A stretch of DNA of 64,000 bases from DTYU01 sp040756575 (GCA_040756575.1 JBFLYP010000002.1:62001-126000), one strand, 5' to 3'. Shown: positions 1 to 8,344, counted from the first letter of the stretch. Notes: generated from the sequence alone by a model not told the origin. Numbers and translations are program-made.

Positions 1-191
1 GTAAAAGAATGCGGTCTTCCCAAACAAGGATTGGGTGACGCACTTGCCTTCCCGTGCTCTGTAGTTTACTTGTGCGACCAATTAAAGGATAGCGCACAAG
101 CACCCATTTTCATAATGTTTTGTGCCTGAGTGCAGCGAAAGGCGTGTTTATAAGAATGAAAAAATTAATTGCCTGTCCCCGGTCTTGTATA

Positions 192-244
192 AACGTCGAA
201 CGATGAACGTTGAACGTTGAACGTTGAACGTTGAACGTTGAACG
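192..244. repeat. Tandem 7-bp array (AACGTTG units)
   Basis: Seven consecutive heptamers run from 192: AACGTCG, AACGATG, then five AACGTTG, followed by a partial AACG. The first two units carry one or two substitutions and the rest are identical. A single further GTTGAACG lies at 270-277. The array sits just upstream of the phosphodiesterase gene and is not coding. The upstream bases 1-191 hold no gene; an inverted repeat CTTGTGCG/CGCACAAG (69-100) may be an old terminator. Confidence 0.9.
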
Positions 245-303
245 GACCCTAAAGGTCGGTCAGTATAAGGTTGAACGTTTATTTTTCGGAGGAGGTGCCT
301 GGA

Positions 304-852
304 ATGCGTTTGGGGCTGGTCAGCGATACGCACGGGGAGTTGGAAATTCTGCGGGAAGCGGGCCGGAAGCTGAAAAAAGACTGGCAGGTTGACATAATAG
401 CCCATTTAGGCGATGAGTGCGAGGACGTGGCGGCGTTGCGGGAGGTCTGGGAAGGCGAGATTATTCAGGTGCCGGGAGTATTCTGCGAGCACTACCGGGA
501 CCCGGCGATCACAAACCGTATCCTGAAGGAGATCGGAGGCTACCGGATACTCTTCAGCCACACCGGCGAGGCGCATAAAAACGACCTGCCGGCGGACCCG
601 AAGCCGGAAGAATTAGCGGCGACAAAAGCTGTGGATATCGTCGCGTTCGGCCATACCCACATCCCGGAAATCCGGTGGGAGGGAAACATCCTCTGGGTCA
701 ACCCCGGCCACCTGAAGGAGCAGGATAAAAAGGGATACGGCCCGAGCTTCGGCGTGTTGGACCTGGAGCCGGAAGCTGTTTCGGTGCGCCTTGTGGACTT
801 AAACACGGGTGCGGTCTTCCGGGAATGGTCGGGCCGGCCCGGAGCTAAATGA
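304..852 (+). CDS. Calcineurin-like metallophosphoesterase, YfcE/MJ0936 family
   Basis: A 182-residue cytoplasmic metal-dependent phosphodiesterase. The N-terminus reads MRLGLVSDTHG, the first metal-binding motif (D-x-H). HLGD supplies further ligands and the late GHTH motif (FGHTHIPE) plus WVNPGH close the family signature. The length is normal for YfcE-type enzymes (about 160-190). The ATG at 304 follows GGAGGAGG with 8-nt spacing and starts exactly at the domain, so it is preferred to the upstream in-frame TTG at 271. The physiological substrate cannot be read from the sequence; family members hydrolyse model phosphodiesters. Confidence 0.88.
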   Translation: MRLGLVSDTHGELEILREAGRKLKKDWQVDIIAHLGDECEDVAALREVWEGEIIQVPGVFCEHYRDPAITNRILKEIGGYRILFSHTGEAHKNDLPADPKPEELAATKAVDIVAFGHTHIPEIRWEGNILWVNPGHLKEQDKKGYGPSFGVLDLEPEAVSVRLVDLNTGAVFREWSGRPGAK

Positions 853-946
853 AGTTTTCACTGACCCTGACCTTCCGGAACAATATATCGCAGTGCCGCA
901 GCGGCCCCTGACCTCTACGGCTTGAGCCGTCTGGAAGAATAGGCAA

Positions 947-1489
947 TCAGCGACCGCCGGTTGGATAATCGCGACCGAGAAAGAGAAGGACCGCCAGCCC
1001 CCAGGCGATGCCTAAAACAAAGCCGGCCAGGACGTCGCTCGGGTAGTGCGCGCCTAAATAGATGCGGCTTGTTCCGATAAGCAGGGTCAGGAGGAGGCCG
1101 GCGGGTCCGGGCCAGCGGCGGCGGGTCCGCCTGTACCAGAGCCAGGCGAGAACCAGGAAAAGGGCGGCGGCTACGGTGGCGTGGCCGCTGGGGAAGCTGT
1201 ACCCGTATGCCTCGGCGGGCGGGGCATGCGGGGGCCGCGGGCGACGGAATATCTCTTTCAACACCGTTTCCAGGAAAAAGGCGCCAAGGGAGGCGGCGAC
1301 GGCGGCCAGAGCTTCCCGGTAGTTTTTCCGGCGTAAGAAGTAAAGGGCAGCCGCGCTGCTGATGCCGATCATCACGGGGACGGAGCCGAAGAATGAAGCC
1401 CAGCGCATCACCGGCGCAAGCAAGGGACTGAGGGCGCTTACCCAGCCGGTTATCTTTTCGTCAAGCGGTCCCAGCCGGCCTGCACGCAA
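947..1489 (-). CDS. PAP2-family membrane phosphatase
   Basis: Integral membrane acid phosphatase of the PAP2 type (undecaprenyl-diphosphate or phosphatidate phosphatase class). All three motifs are present: K-x6-RP (KEIFRRPRP, about residues 78-86), PSGH (100-103) and SR-x5-H-x3-D (SRIYLGAHYPSD, 141-152). Several hydrophobic helices surround them. The start is doubtful: the TTG at 1489 is the only standard start codon, yet the same frame stays open to 1630 and encodes a further hydrophobic helix (about FTLCLLIFIYLALEL) before it, so translation may begin upstream at a non-standard codon. It converges with the plus-strand phosphodiesterase. Confidence 0.85.
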   Translation of the reverse strand: MRAGRLGPLDEKITGWVSALSPLLAPVMRWASFFGSVPVMIGISSAAALYFLRRKNYREALAAVAASLGAFFLETVLKEIFRRPRPPHAPPAEAYGYSFPSGHATVAAALFLVLAWLWYRRTRRRWPGPAGLLLTLLIGTSRIYLGAHYPSDVLAGFVLGIAWGLAVLLFLGRDYPTGGR

Positions 1490-1790
1490 CTCCAGAGCCA
1501 GATAAATGAAGATTAATAAACAAAGGGTAAAAAGCGTTTTAGCGGCAAAGAAAGGTTGGCGCTGCGCTGGCGAGGGTCCTTCGGGAAACTCCCAAGATTT
1601 GATGGTTTTTGCCCCCTTGTATTTCTCTCGTTAAATATTTTACTAAATTATAATACGTAGTAGTTGGCGGCTGATTACCTATTGGAAAAAACTGGCAAGG
1701 TATAAGGTGCTGATTAATCATTCAGCTTCCCCGCAAGAAGCCTTTCTACATAACGAACAAATACATTCCTTTTTTACGCTTGAATGATCT

Positions 1791-2729
1791 TTAACCGGTC
1801 GGAGGCAGGGGAATACCGTAGGCCTTTTCGTAGCGCTCCTGCGCCTGCAACAGCGAGGGGATACCCGCGCGCGCGCCCCAGTTTTCAACGGAAAAGGATG
1901 CGACCACGTTTGCAAAGCGCTGAGCATCTGCAGTCGCCCAGTTATGTAAACAACCGAATATGAAACCGGCGGCGAAGGCGTCGCCGGCCCCGGTGGTATC
2001 CACCACGTCCACAGACAGCGCCGGCAGGTGGAGCTGTGAAGAAGGAGTAACTACAAGACTCCCTTCCTTCCCAAGGGTCACCACAACGGTTTTCACCCCT
2101 TCGCGGAAAAACACCCCGGCGCCCGAGAGCAACTCCGGTTCGCCGCTCAGTGTCCTAAGCTCCGGGCCGGAAAGGAAAAGCACTGTACACCGCTCCAACA
2201 TGGGGAGCAGTGCTTGAAGCCCGCGCGCCGCGTACAGGGCGCCCGGCGCTAGGCTCAGGCGTATCTGGGGAGCCAATCCGGCAGTGAAACTTCGCTGGGC
2301 AGCAAAAGCGGCCTCACCGGCGAAAGAGGAGCAGTGGACCCACGAAACGTCCGGACTGAGCCCGCGCTGCAGGTCAGCCGCCGTAACCGTAAGGTTGGCG
2401 CCGGGGCAGACGTAAAGCGCCCGGTGACCCTGTTTGTCCACAAAGCATAAAACGCGGCCGGTGCCGTGCCCGTTACGGATCACCATTCCGGATGGATCTA
2501 CACCAGCGGAGACCAGAGACTCACGCACCAGCTTACCGTCCTCATCACTACCGACTGCCCCCGCGAACCGGCAGGGCACCCCTAACTTTGCGAGGGTAAA
2601 TACGGTATTAGCCGCGGATCCGCCGGGCTGCCTTCCTACGGGGCTGCAGAAGGTCTCGCCGTCCGCTACGAGGGAATCCGCCGCAAAGAGGTAATCCACG
2701 TTGAGCGCGCCGCAACCCAAAACCACCAT
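1791..2729 (-). CDS. PfkB-family carbohydrate/nucleoside kinase
   Basis: A 312-residue ribokinase-superfamily sugar or nucleoside kinase. The N-terminus GCGALNVDYLF and the glycine-rich GGSAANTVF (about residues 36-44) form the substrate-binding PfkB signature 1. DTTGAGDAFAAGF near residue 245 is signature 2 with the catalytic Asp and anion hole. The length is typical. Substrate (ribose, adenosine, fructose or another) is not decidable by eye. No clear operon partner; the gene stands alone between PAP2 and a MITE-like repeat. The ribosome binding site before the ATG at 2729 is weak. Confidence 0.85.
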   Translation of the reverse strand: MVVLGCGALNVDYLFAADSLVADGETFCSPVGRQPGGSAANTVFTLAKLGVPCRFAGAVGSDEDGKLVRESLVSAGVDPSGMVIRNGHGTGRVLCFVDKQGHRALYVCPGANLTVTAADLQRGLSPDVSWVHCSSFAGEAAFAAQRSFTAGLAPQIRLSLAPGALYAARGLQALLPMLERCTVLFLSGPELRTLSGEPELLSGAGVFFREGVKTVVVTLGKEGSLVVTPSSQLHLPALSVDVVDTTGAGDAFAAGFIFGCLHNWATADAQRFANVVASFSVENWGARAGIPSLLQAQERYEKAYGIPLPPTG

Positions 2730-2753
2730 TCATCTCATCCCTCATCCTTTTTT

Positions 2754-2934
2754 ACCGCGCCAAGGCGCCAAGATCAATAGGATTAATCCGGGTGTTTTTT
2801 ACTATTTTTTTCTCTCGTCTTAAAACACCCTTCGTAATATCTCATAATCCGCTTTTACCGGATCCCTTTGTGTCCTTGGCGTCTTGGCGGTTCATCCCTC
2901 ACCCTTCACTCTTTATCCTTCACCCCTCAACAAC
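2754..2934. repeat. MITE-like element with CCAAGG inverted ends and a heptamer tail
   Basis: The left end ACCGCGCCAAGGCGCCAAGA (2754-2773) is an imperfect inverted copy of the right end CCTTGGCGTCTTGGCGGT (2874-2891). About 100 bp of AT-rich DNA lies between. Immediately to the right is a heptamer array, 2893-2934: CATCCCT, CACCCTT, CACTCTT, TATCCTT, CACCCCT, CAACAAC. A second copy with the same architecture is at 61436-61620. No transposase is encoded. Confidence 0.75.
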
Positions 2935-2939
2935 CCCCC

Positions 2940-3926
2940 TCAACCAAGTTTGGCTGCCCGGCCGCGCAAAAGCCTGCGGAATTTCTTATGCGCGAGGATC
3001 ACTTTATCGGTCTCCGCGCCGGAAAGCCAGTGGTACACAGGCCCTTCGTCCGGAACCGACCGTGATGCCAATTCCTCGACCAGGCTCCTTACTCCCCGGC
3101 GGCCATCCTCTATAAAAGCCTCTACCAGCGGGAGAACCGCCCGCAGATCGGAAGCCGCTACGCCGCAGGTGCCGTAGGGAAGGGCGTACTCGTTGCCGTT
3201 AAACACGATCGCCAGGCCGCCCGCCTGCTCCACCGCCGTCAGCATCTTGAAATCTGTGATGCTGTCGCCCACGGCGATGACTCTACCGGGTTCAACCCCG
3301 AACAAACCGGTGTAACCATAGAGGGCGGCGGTTTTCCGTGCCCCGCCGACCACTTTGACCTGTTCGACGAGACGCCCCAGCGGGCGGTTAGGGAGCTCGG
3401 ACCAAAAAAAAGCGTCGCACACGCCGGTAAGCTCCTCCTCAGCGGATGGAGGAATCGACAGCAGCCGCTCCTGCACTTTAAGCACAAGTTCCCTGTCTTC
3501 GGGGATTGAGCGGGCGCGTATATCGTCAAGTGACAGGCGGGTGCAGGCCACCCGGTCACGGGGAACACCCAGACAGTCCGCGACGTTGTGGGCATGCTGG
3601 CAGTAGCTTGTAGAAATAATGACCACCGGTACGCCCCGCCCCTGCAACGCCTGGACCGTCTCCGCAGCACCCGGCACCGGCGCCGCCCGCGCCGAAACTT
3701 CTGTCACATCGGCATCGCAGAGGCCGTTTGCAAGCAAGAACGGCACCAGGAGCATCAGCGTGTCACCGGGCTCGTAATCCTCCCGCCCGCGCAACGCCAG
3801 GATGTCGTCGTAGCGGCTCAGGCGTTCGAATAACTCATACCCCCGGGGTACACACCCCATCACCTCGTATGCGTTGTCTTGCGGTGAGAGCGGGCCTTCC
3901 AGATCAAAAGCGACCAGAACGGACAT
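2940..3926 (-). CDS. HAD-superfamily hydrolase, possibly EhaR-like
   Basis: A soluble haloacid-dehalogenase-fold protein of about 328 residues. The N-terminus (MSVLVAFDLEGPLSPQDNA) has the D-x-E nucleophile motif variant seen in a group also found in methanogens (annotated as energy-converting hydrogenase A subunit R). VVIISTSY gives motif II, and a late GDSITDFKML supplies motif IV (G-D-S-x3-D). The start at ATG 3926 follows AAGGTG with good spacing and begins at the domain; 15 in-frame codons upstream look untranslated. The substrate is unknown. The next upstream gene on the same strand encodes a formyltransferase-like protein, 48 nt away. Confidence 0.72.
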   Translation of the reverse strand: MSVLVAFDLEGPLSPQDNAYEVMGCVPRGYELFERLSRYDDILALRGREDYEPGDTLMLLVPFLLANGLCDADVTEVSARAAPVPGAAETVQALQGRGVPVVIISTSYCQHAHNVADCLGVPRDRVACTRLSLDDIRARSIPEDRELVLKVQERLLSIPPSAEEELTGVCDAFFWSELPNRPLGRLVEQVKVVGGARKTAALYGYTGLFGVEPGRVIAVGDSITDFKMLTAVEQAGGLAIVFNGNEYALPYGTCGVAASDLRAVLPLVEAFIEDGRRGVRSLVEELASRSVPDEGPVYHWLSGAETDKVILAHKKFRRLLRGRAAKLG

Positions 3927-3974
3927 TTTCGAATCACCTTTTGCATTTTGGGTTCGGCTTTCTTCCCTCAAAAT

Positions 3975-4814
3975 CTAATCTCCCGCCTCCAAAACCAGCC
4001 GGTCGACTTCCGCGCTGATATCGAGTCCCCGGGAGATTTCGCCGGCTACAAAAACCCTGCCCTCCTTAACCTTAACGATGCCGTGGGCTAATTTATGCAG
4101 GGTGAGCCAGATCAGCGGCAGCTCCCGGGCGAACTCCGCACGGCGGATGGCCTGAAACAGGCTGTTCTGCTCGCCTTCCTCGGCCTGGACTTGTGCAAGT
4201 GGTTTACTCCGCAGCTTTTGCTCCATTTCCGCCCAGAAAGGCTCAAATCCCGGCGTCGAAAGCGAAAAACGACAGTAAGTAACCGGCGGGCCGGCGTCGA
4301 GTTCGGGAGTAACCAGGTGGATCATCGCTCCCGCTTCCTTCGCCCGCTGCGCGATGAGCTGCCAGACCACCTCCTGCCAGGCGCCCTTCGGGCCCCCCGG
4401 AAGGGCGGGGTGCAGGTTCAGCATCGGGTGGCGCATGCACATCTCGGCGCTGACAATCAGCATGTACCCCGCAAGGAAGGAGAAAGCGACCCGGTAAGAA
4501 CCGAGCAGCTTGAGCACCTCGGCATGATACCCGGTGCGCCACAGGCCGAGCGCACCCGCGTCCCCGCCTAACCCGCGCCGGCGTAATTCGGGGTTGAACC
4601 GCGCAGAAGAAAAACTCACAAGCGGTAGACTGTACCCCCTCACCCGGCGGATAAAGGCGTCGCTCTCGGGATCTTCGCCCTCCTCGCGGTTACAGAAGAC
4701 GAATGCAATCTCAAGCGGCAACTCGCCGCTTGAGATGCCTTTAACAACAAGCTCCAGCAACTCGCGGGCAGCCTTGTCGCGCCCGGTGGAGAACCAGCCG
4801 ATGGAAAGGCCCAT
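3975..4814 (-). CDS. Formyltransferase-domain protein (PurN-like)
   Basis: A 279-residue protein with a formyl-transferase fold. It begins MGLSIGWFSTGRDKAAREL, like PurN-type N-termini, and carries MLNLHPALPGG, the conserved N-x-H-P-x-L-P catalytic region, then GAMIHLVTPELDAGPP, matching the family's H-V-x-x-x-D-x-G motif. The C-terminal part (about 70 residues) is longer than in classical GAR transformylase. ATG 4814 follows AGGGTGA; the 22 upstream in-frame codons are left out. No purine gene is adjacent, so it may act on another substrate. Confidence 0.72.
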   Translation of the reverse strand: MGLSIGWFSTGRDKAARELLELVVKGISSGELPLEIAFVFCNREEGEDPESDAFIRRVRGYSLPLVSFSSARFNPELRRRGLGGDAGALGLWRTGYHAEVLKLLGSYRVAFSFLAGYMLIVSAEMCMRHPMLNLHPALPGGPKGAWQEVVWQLIAQRAKEAGAMIHLVTPELDAGPPVTYCRFSLSTPGFEPFWAEMEQKLRSKPLAQVQAEEGEQNSLFQAIRRAEFARELPLIWLTLHKLAHGIVKVKEGRVFVAGEISRGLDISAEVDRLVLEAGD

Positions 4815-5215
4815 TCCGGTCACCCTGTTAAAGAGTTGGATTTCAGCTTCATTGTCCCCGGAAAAACCACGGTTTGTCAAGCATGTAAAGCATTTTCAAC
4901 CTTTGCCTCATGCAGCCCGCGTGGTACAATGTTAAAAACCGGGTAACTATTCAGGCTTCCGTCGGGCGCGGCGATAAACGGCGCATTGCTTTGTCATGCT
5001 CGCCGTCCGGGTCCTCACACACTTCTATGTACGCTCCGGCCCGGCCGGCTGCGCCTTCCTCGTACTGCTTGTTTCTCGCCGCCCTGTACTCAACTCAGCC
5101 GGTAAAAGCAGCGTGGTTCCGGTAACCTTTGCACACGGAGTTGAGTGCGGGGTAAGTGGTAGGTGGCAGGATGAATAGTGACAATACCAGCGTGACTTGA
5201 CAGGGGGGTGGTTTG
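4815..5215. repeat. Intergenic region with dispersed repeat family A, copy 1
   Basis: Divergent 400-bp gap without a gene. From 4963 to about 5092 it holds a diverged copy of a repeat whose other copy is at 24330-24470 in reverse orientation. Shared landmarks in order are TTCCGTNGGGCGCGGCGATAA, a TTTGTCA/TTCGTCA core, GCCGTCCGG, CTCAC, GTACGCTCCG, and CTTCCTC...CTGCTTG.TTCTC. Upstream, a TGGTACAAT at 4921-4929 could be a -10 box. I see nothing else. Confidence 0.6.
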
Positions 5216-6178
5216 ATGGGAATCTCCGGCGTCGACCGCGTATCGCTTCATCCGGGGGCGGCCTGGCGCCTCCCCTGGCACCTCAGACCCGGTCAGATGG
5301 TCCTCGTAGAAATGCTGGCCGGTACCGGCCCGGAAGCCGTAGTAAGGATCGCCGGACAGACCTTTAACGCCCGCGGGGAGCTCCCGAACTCACCGGCGGT
5401 CTTTTGGGCAATGATTGAGGAAATACGGGAACAGACCCTGCACTTGAGGCGGCTCAGCCCGGAAATAACCGCCGACCTTTCCCCCGAGGACCTCGCCCGG
5501 CTGTTAGAACTCCCTGTAGACAAAGACACGGTGCAGTTAGTAAAAGAAATGCTCAGAAGAGGACTGCCGCTCGACCGGCGCGCGATCATGCGTCTTCTGA
5601 CAGAGGGAAGGGCGCTGCCCGAGGCGGAGCGCGAATCCTTTTGGGCGGCAAGGCTTTACCTTGAAACGCTTGACCTCCGGGAAGACGCGGAAAAGGTCCG
5701 CCGGGCGGCAGACTACCTGATGCGGCGCAACGAAGCCGGTCTTAGGGATCTGAGTGCCGGGCAGGAAGCGTTAAACCGGGCGCAGGCGCTCGACCCGTCT
5801 CAAGACGTATTAAGATTTTTCCTGTTCCTTGGCGCAGAATCCTTCGGCGAGGTCTACCTGATTCAGAGGAACAATGGGGGCGGGGAGCAGGAACTTCCGG
5901 TGGGGCTCGTCGTTCAGGTCACCACGCTGGTTTTGGGCGAAACCTGGGTTTATCTCTCACAAGAAAGCACTGCCAATTACTCGTTAAAAATCGCGGTCAC
6001 AGATGAAAGGTTCCTGACGCCGGCGACGGAAATGGCCCGCGCATTGCAGGAGAAGCTAACCGCCATTGGGTACCGGGTAAACACCGTGTCGGTGGCAGCC
6101 TGCCCCGCGAAGACGGTCTTCGACGTCATCGAACCCGCCGAGACAGCTAATTACCGTGCCCTGGACGCAATGGTTTAA
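5216..6178 (+). CDS. FliK/YlqG-like protein
   Basis: A 320-residue soluble protein without a recognised catalytic motif. The identification rests mostly on context: the next gene encodes a free-standing FlhB cytoplasmic-domain protein and the third an RNase H, which mirrors the ylqG-ylqH order beside an RNase H gene in Bacillus. The C-terminal third (about residues 205-310, with VGLVVQVTTLVLGETWVYL and a late KLTAIGYRVN) resembles the C-terminal domain of flagellar hook-length proteins. The ATG at 5216 follows a CAGGGGGGTGG site; an adjacent TTG at 5213 is less likely. Confidence 0.6.
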   Translation: MGISGVDRVSLHPGAAWRLPWHLRPGQMVLVEMLAGTGPEAVVRIAGQTFNARGELPNSPAVFWAMIEEIREQTLHLRRLSPEITADLSPEDLARLLELPVDKDTVQLVKEMLRRGLPLDRRAIMRLLTEGRALPEAERESFWAARLYLETLDLREDAEKVRRAADYLMRRNEAGLRDLSAGQEALNRAQALDPSQDVLRFFLFLGAESFGEVYLIQRNNGGGEQELPVGLVVQVTTLVLGETWVYLSQESTANYSLKIAVTDERFLTPATEMARALQEKLTAIGYRVNTVSVAACPAKTVFDVIEPAETANYRALDAMV

Positions 6179-6190
6179 GGGGGTGGTTCC

Positions 6191-6463
6191 ATGAACGCAA
6201 AACCGAAGGCGGCAGCCGCACTGGCCCACGAGCCCGGAAAAGACGCCGCCCCGCGCGTGGTTGCCGTGGGGCGGGGTAGAGTCGCGGAGATGATCGAAAG
6301 CCTGGCTAAGGAGCACGGCGTACCGGTTTACCACAACCAGGAGCTGGCCTTCACCCTTTCCGGCCTCGGCCTGGGCAGGGAGATACCACCCGCGCTCTAC
6401 CTGGCGGTGGCGGAGATAATCGCTTGGGTTTACAGTCTCGAGCGAAAGGCTGCGGTCGGCTAA
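6191..6463 (+). CDS. Stand-alone FlhB cytoplasmic-domain protein (YlqH-like)
   Basis: A 90-residue protein matching the soluble C-terminal domain of the type III export gate protein FlhB. It contains PRVVAVGRGRVAEMI, an EHGVPVYHNQELAFTL stretch, and ends with helices around REIPPALYLAVAEIIAWVY, as in FlhB_C domains. The four membrane helices and the NPTH autocleavage site of full FlhB are absent. It starts 12 nt after the FliK-like gene, with AAGGGGGTGG before ATG 6191. Such proteins (FlhX/YlqH) occur outside flagellar operons; their role is poorly defined. Confidence 0.8.
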   Translation: MNAKPKAAAALAHEPGKDAAPRVVAVGRGRVAEMIESLAKEHGVPVYHNQELAFTLSGLGLGREIPPALYLAVAEIIAWVYSLERKAAVG

Positions 6464-6464
6464 G

Positions 6465-6950
6465 GTGTCCCTCAGAGTTACGCGCTATTTTGTCAACATA
6501 GACGGCGCCAGCCGGGGCAACCCCGGCCCGGCCGCTGCGGCCATGGTTTTGCAGGACGAATCGGGCGAGGTGCTTTTGATCAAGAGCAAAAGCCTGGGTG
6601 TAACCACAAACAACGTGGCCGAATGGTCCGCCTTAGAGGGGGCGATTAAGGCCCTCGGCTACTTCGCACGGCGCCAGGGGAAAATTGAAGCGGTCATCCG
6701 CTCGGATTCAGAATTGATTGTCAGGCAGTTCAACGGGGAGTTCAGAATCCGCGACCCCGAACTGAAAGCCATTGCTGCGCGGGTCGGGAAATATTTAAAG
6801 GACCACCCGGCGTTGAAGATAAAAGTCGTCCACATTCCACGGGAGGAAAACCGCCGGGCCGACCAAGCGGTAAATTTGGCCCTGAATAAAGAACTGGGGA
6901 AAAGACCCTCAACAAGCAAGGAACAGTCCGAAGAATCCTCAAGGCAGTGA
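6465..6950 (+). CDS. Ribonuclease HI family protein
   Basis: A 161-residue RNase H-fold nuclease expected to hydrolyse RNA in RNA:DNA hybrids. The catalytic carboxylates are visible: D13 in NIDGASRGNPG, E53 in NNVAEWSALEGA, D81 in RSDSELIV, and a final Asp in ENRRADQAVN. It resembles the RVT_3/plant-type RNase H group with its PREENRRAD motif rather than E. coli RnhA. GTG 6465 begins one base after the stop of the FlhB-like gene, so the two are translationally coupled. A 30-residue polar tail follows the domain. Confidence 0.88.
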   Translation: MSLRVTRYFVNIDGASRGNPGPAAAAMVLQDESGEVLLIKSKSLGVTTNNVAEWSALEGAIKALGYFARRQGKIEAVIRSDSELIVRQFNGEFRIRDPELKAIAARVGKYLKDHPALKIKVVHIPREENRRADQAVNLALNKELGKRPSTSKEQSEESSRQ

Positions 6951-7127
6951 CGTTTTTGAGGGCCCGTATCCTAAGAAGCATCAAACCTATCAGGGAATGT
7001 TTCGCACAAGGTGCTGGAACACGGCGGAAGGTGAAGCTTTGAGTTGCTTGTGCATAATTGCACCGGCCGGTGTTAAAGGCTAAAGACACACGCAGGACCC
7101 AACACTTAAAAGGGGGTTTGTACATAG

Positions 7128-7346
7128 ATGAAAGAGAAAGTCGAAGCTGCCCTTGACCGCATCCGGCCCTATCTTCAACGCGACGGGGGGGACGTCGAGC
7201 TTGTTGCGGTTGAGGATGGAGTGGTGAAGGTCCGTTTGAAAGGTGCCTGCGGCGGCTGCCCGATGGCCACGATGACCTTGAAGCAGGGGATCGAACGCAC
7301 CTTGAAGCAGATCGTTCCCGAAGTGAAAGAAGTGGTCTCTGTTTAG
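7128..7346 (+). CDS. NifU-like C-terminal domain Fe-S scaffold
   Basis: A 72-residue Nfu-type protein that carries or transfers Fe-S clusters. RPYLQRDGGDVELV and KGACGGCPMATMTL, with the C41-x-x-C44 pair, are the family hallmarks. It is the minimal Nfu domain with no extra fusion. ATG 7128 follows AAAAGGGGG with 10-nt spacing. The 177-nt gap upstream separates it from the RNase H gene. A strong hairpin directly downstream (7354-7381) probably ends the transcript. Confidence 0.9.
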   Translation: MKEKVEAALDRIRPYLQRDGGDVELVAVEDGVVKVRLKGACGGCPMATMTLKQGIERTLKQIVPEVKEVVSV

Positions 7347-7353
7347 GATCGGT

Positions 7354-7381
7354 GGCGAGAGCGCCGTTTGGTGCTCTCGCC
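7354..7381 (+). terminator. Hairpin downstream of nifU-like gene
   Basis: A 12-bp stem (GGCGAGAGCGCC with GGTGCTCTCGCC, one G-T pair) closes on a GTTT loop, 8 nt after the stop codon. The following bases GTCTCCGTT give only a weak T tract, so termination efficiency is uncertain. It could also serve the converging minus-strand gene. Confidence 0.65.
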
Positions 7382-7407
7382 GTCTCCGTTAGTCAAGGAA
7401 TCCCCGG

Positions 7408-7809
7408 TCAATAAGCGAAAACATGACCGGCAAGCATATGAATCGAATCACAGGCGTCTTCCCACCAGGACGGGTATGCGTCTTCCCCGCTTGCGTAGTA
7501 CACTTCCTTTATCGCCCACAGGATGAAGCACCAACATGTGCTTCCCAAGCCCGGCGGTTTATTGAGGTACCGTTTCTCGGCGTCTTTAAGATACGTTCCC
7601 ATTTTATCCATGAAGGCGTATATTCGACCCTTTTCTTCAAATGTAGTGACTTCCCGAGTCAAAAGCTCTTCCACGCACTTACGCCACCGGCGGGATGGCC
7701 CGCACTGCACCCCTACCCGCACCCGTTTTACGGTTATCTTCTCCGGCGAAATGTTGAAAACCAAGAAGCCTTTCTGTGCGTGCCCGATAGCGGCCTCGAA
7801 CTCCATCAT
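7408..7809 (-). CDS. Hypothetical protein, 133 aa
   Basis: I do not recognise this family. The start is well supported: two consecutive ATGs at 7809 preceded by AGGCAGGTGA. The protein is soluble, with several tryptophans and two charged helical segments (around RRWRKCVEELL and EKGRIYAFMDKMGTYLKDAEKRYL). Cys occurs near VQCGPS, WRKCVEE, TCWCFI and DACDS but not in a clear metal-binding pattern. Overlapping plus-strand frames (7423-7815, 7523-7849) lack a ribosome binding site and are treated as shadows. Confidence 0.55.
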   Translation of the reverse strand: MMEFEAAIGHAQKGFLVFNISPEKITVKRVRVGVQCGPSRRWRKCVEELLTREVTTFEEKGRIYAFMDKMGTYLKDAEKRYLNKPPGLGSTCWCFILWAIKEVYYASGEDAYPSWWEDACDSIHMLAGHVFAY

Positions 7810-7974
7810 AGGTGATTCACCTGCCTTTCAGGGTCTTATCCGGAGATAAAATCGCTTAAAAGTTTCCCTACAATTAGTATATTTTCAATTTCCCGACAAA
7901 TCCATTCTTTTACCGTGAACGAAAAACTTTTCCAGGAAGCATAATGTTATAACCTACTAAAAGGAGGGTGAAAA

Positions 7975-8340
7975 ATGCCCGACCGAGCAGGTTTTCGCCA
8001 GATCCCGCCCTGCGGCGGCGGTACATTATATACGATTCGTCCCGGAGACAGCTTTTTTAGCCTGGCCCGGCGTTTCAACACCACCGTGGAAGCCATCGCT
8101 GCTGCCAACCCGGGGGTTGACCCGACCAATCTGCAGATCGGCCAGACGGTATGATCCCCGTGCCCCCCGTCCCGGTCCCTGCCCTGACGGCTTTTCGTAC
8201 CGGATTAAGGCTGGCGATACTTTCTTTAGCATATCCCGGCGTTTCGGCATCACAGTGGAAGCGCTGATAGCCGCCAACCCCGGCGTAGACCCCGACCGCC
8301 TGCAGGTAGGCCAGGTTATATGCCTGCCTCCGGGCATCTG
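7975..8340 (+). pseudogene. LysM-repeat protein, frameshifted and 3'-truncated
   Basis: An ATG at 7975 follows a strong AAAGGAGGGTG site and encodes one LysM domain (TLYTIRPGDSFFSLARRF ... ANPGVDPTNLQIGQTV), then meets TGA at 8152. A second LysM repeat (YRIKAGDTFFSISRRFGI ... PDRLQVGQVICLPPG) continues in the +1 frame from about 8153, so at least one indel breaks the gene near 8151-8158. The two repeats would normally be joined by a CIP-rich linker. After LPPGI at about 8335-8345 the sequence changes to an unrelated, oppositely oriented gene fragment, so the 3' end is also lost. Intact relatives are cell-wall-binding or spore-coat proteins. Confidence 0.8.
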
Positions 8341-8344
8341 CTTC

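Noticed and set aside
7423..7849. Two overlapping plus-strand frames opposite the 133-aa hypothetical gene
   Set aside because: Neither has a ribosome binding site, whereas the minus-strand frame has a clear one and a plausible composition.
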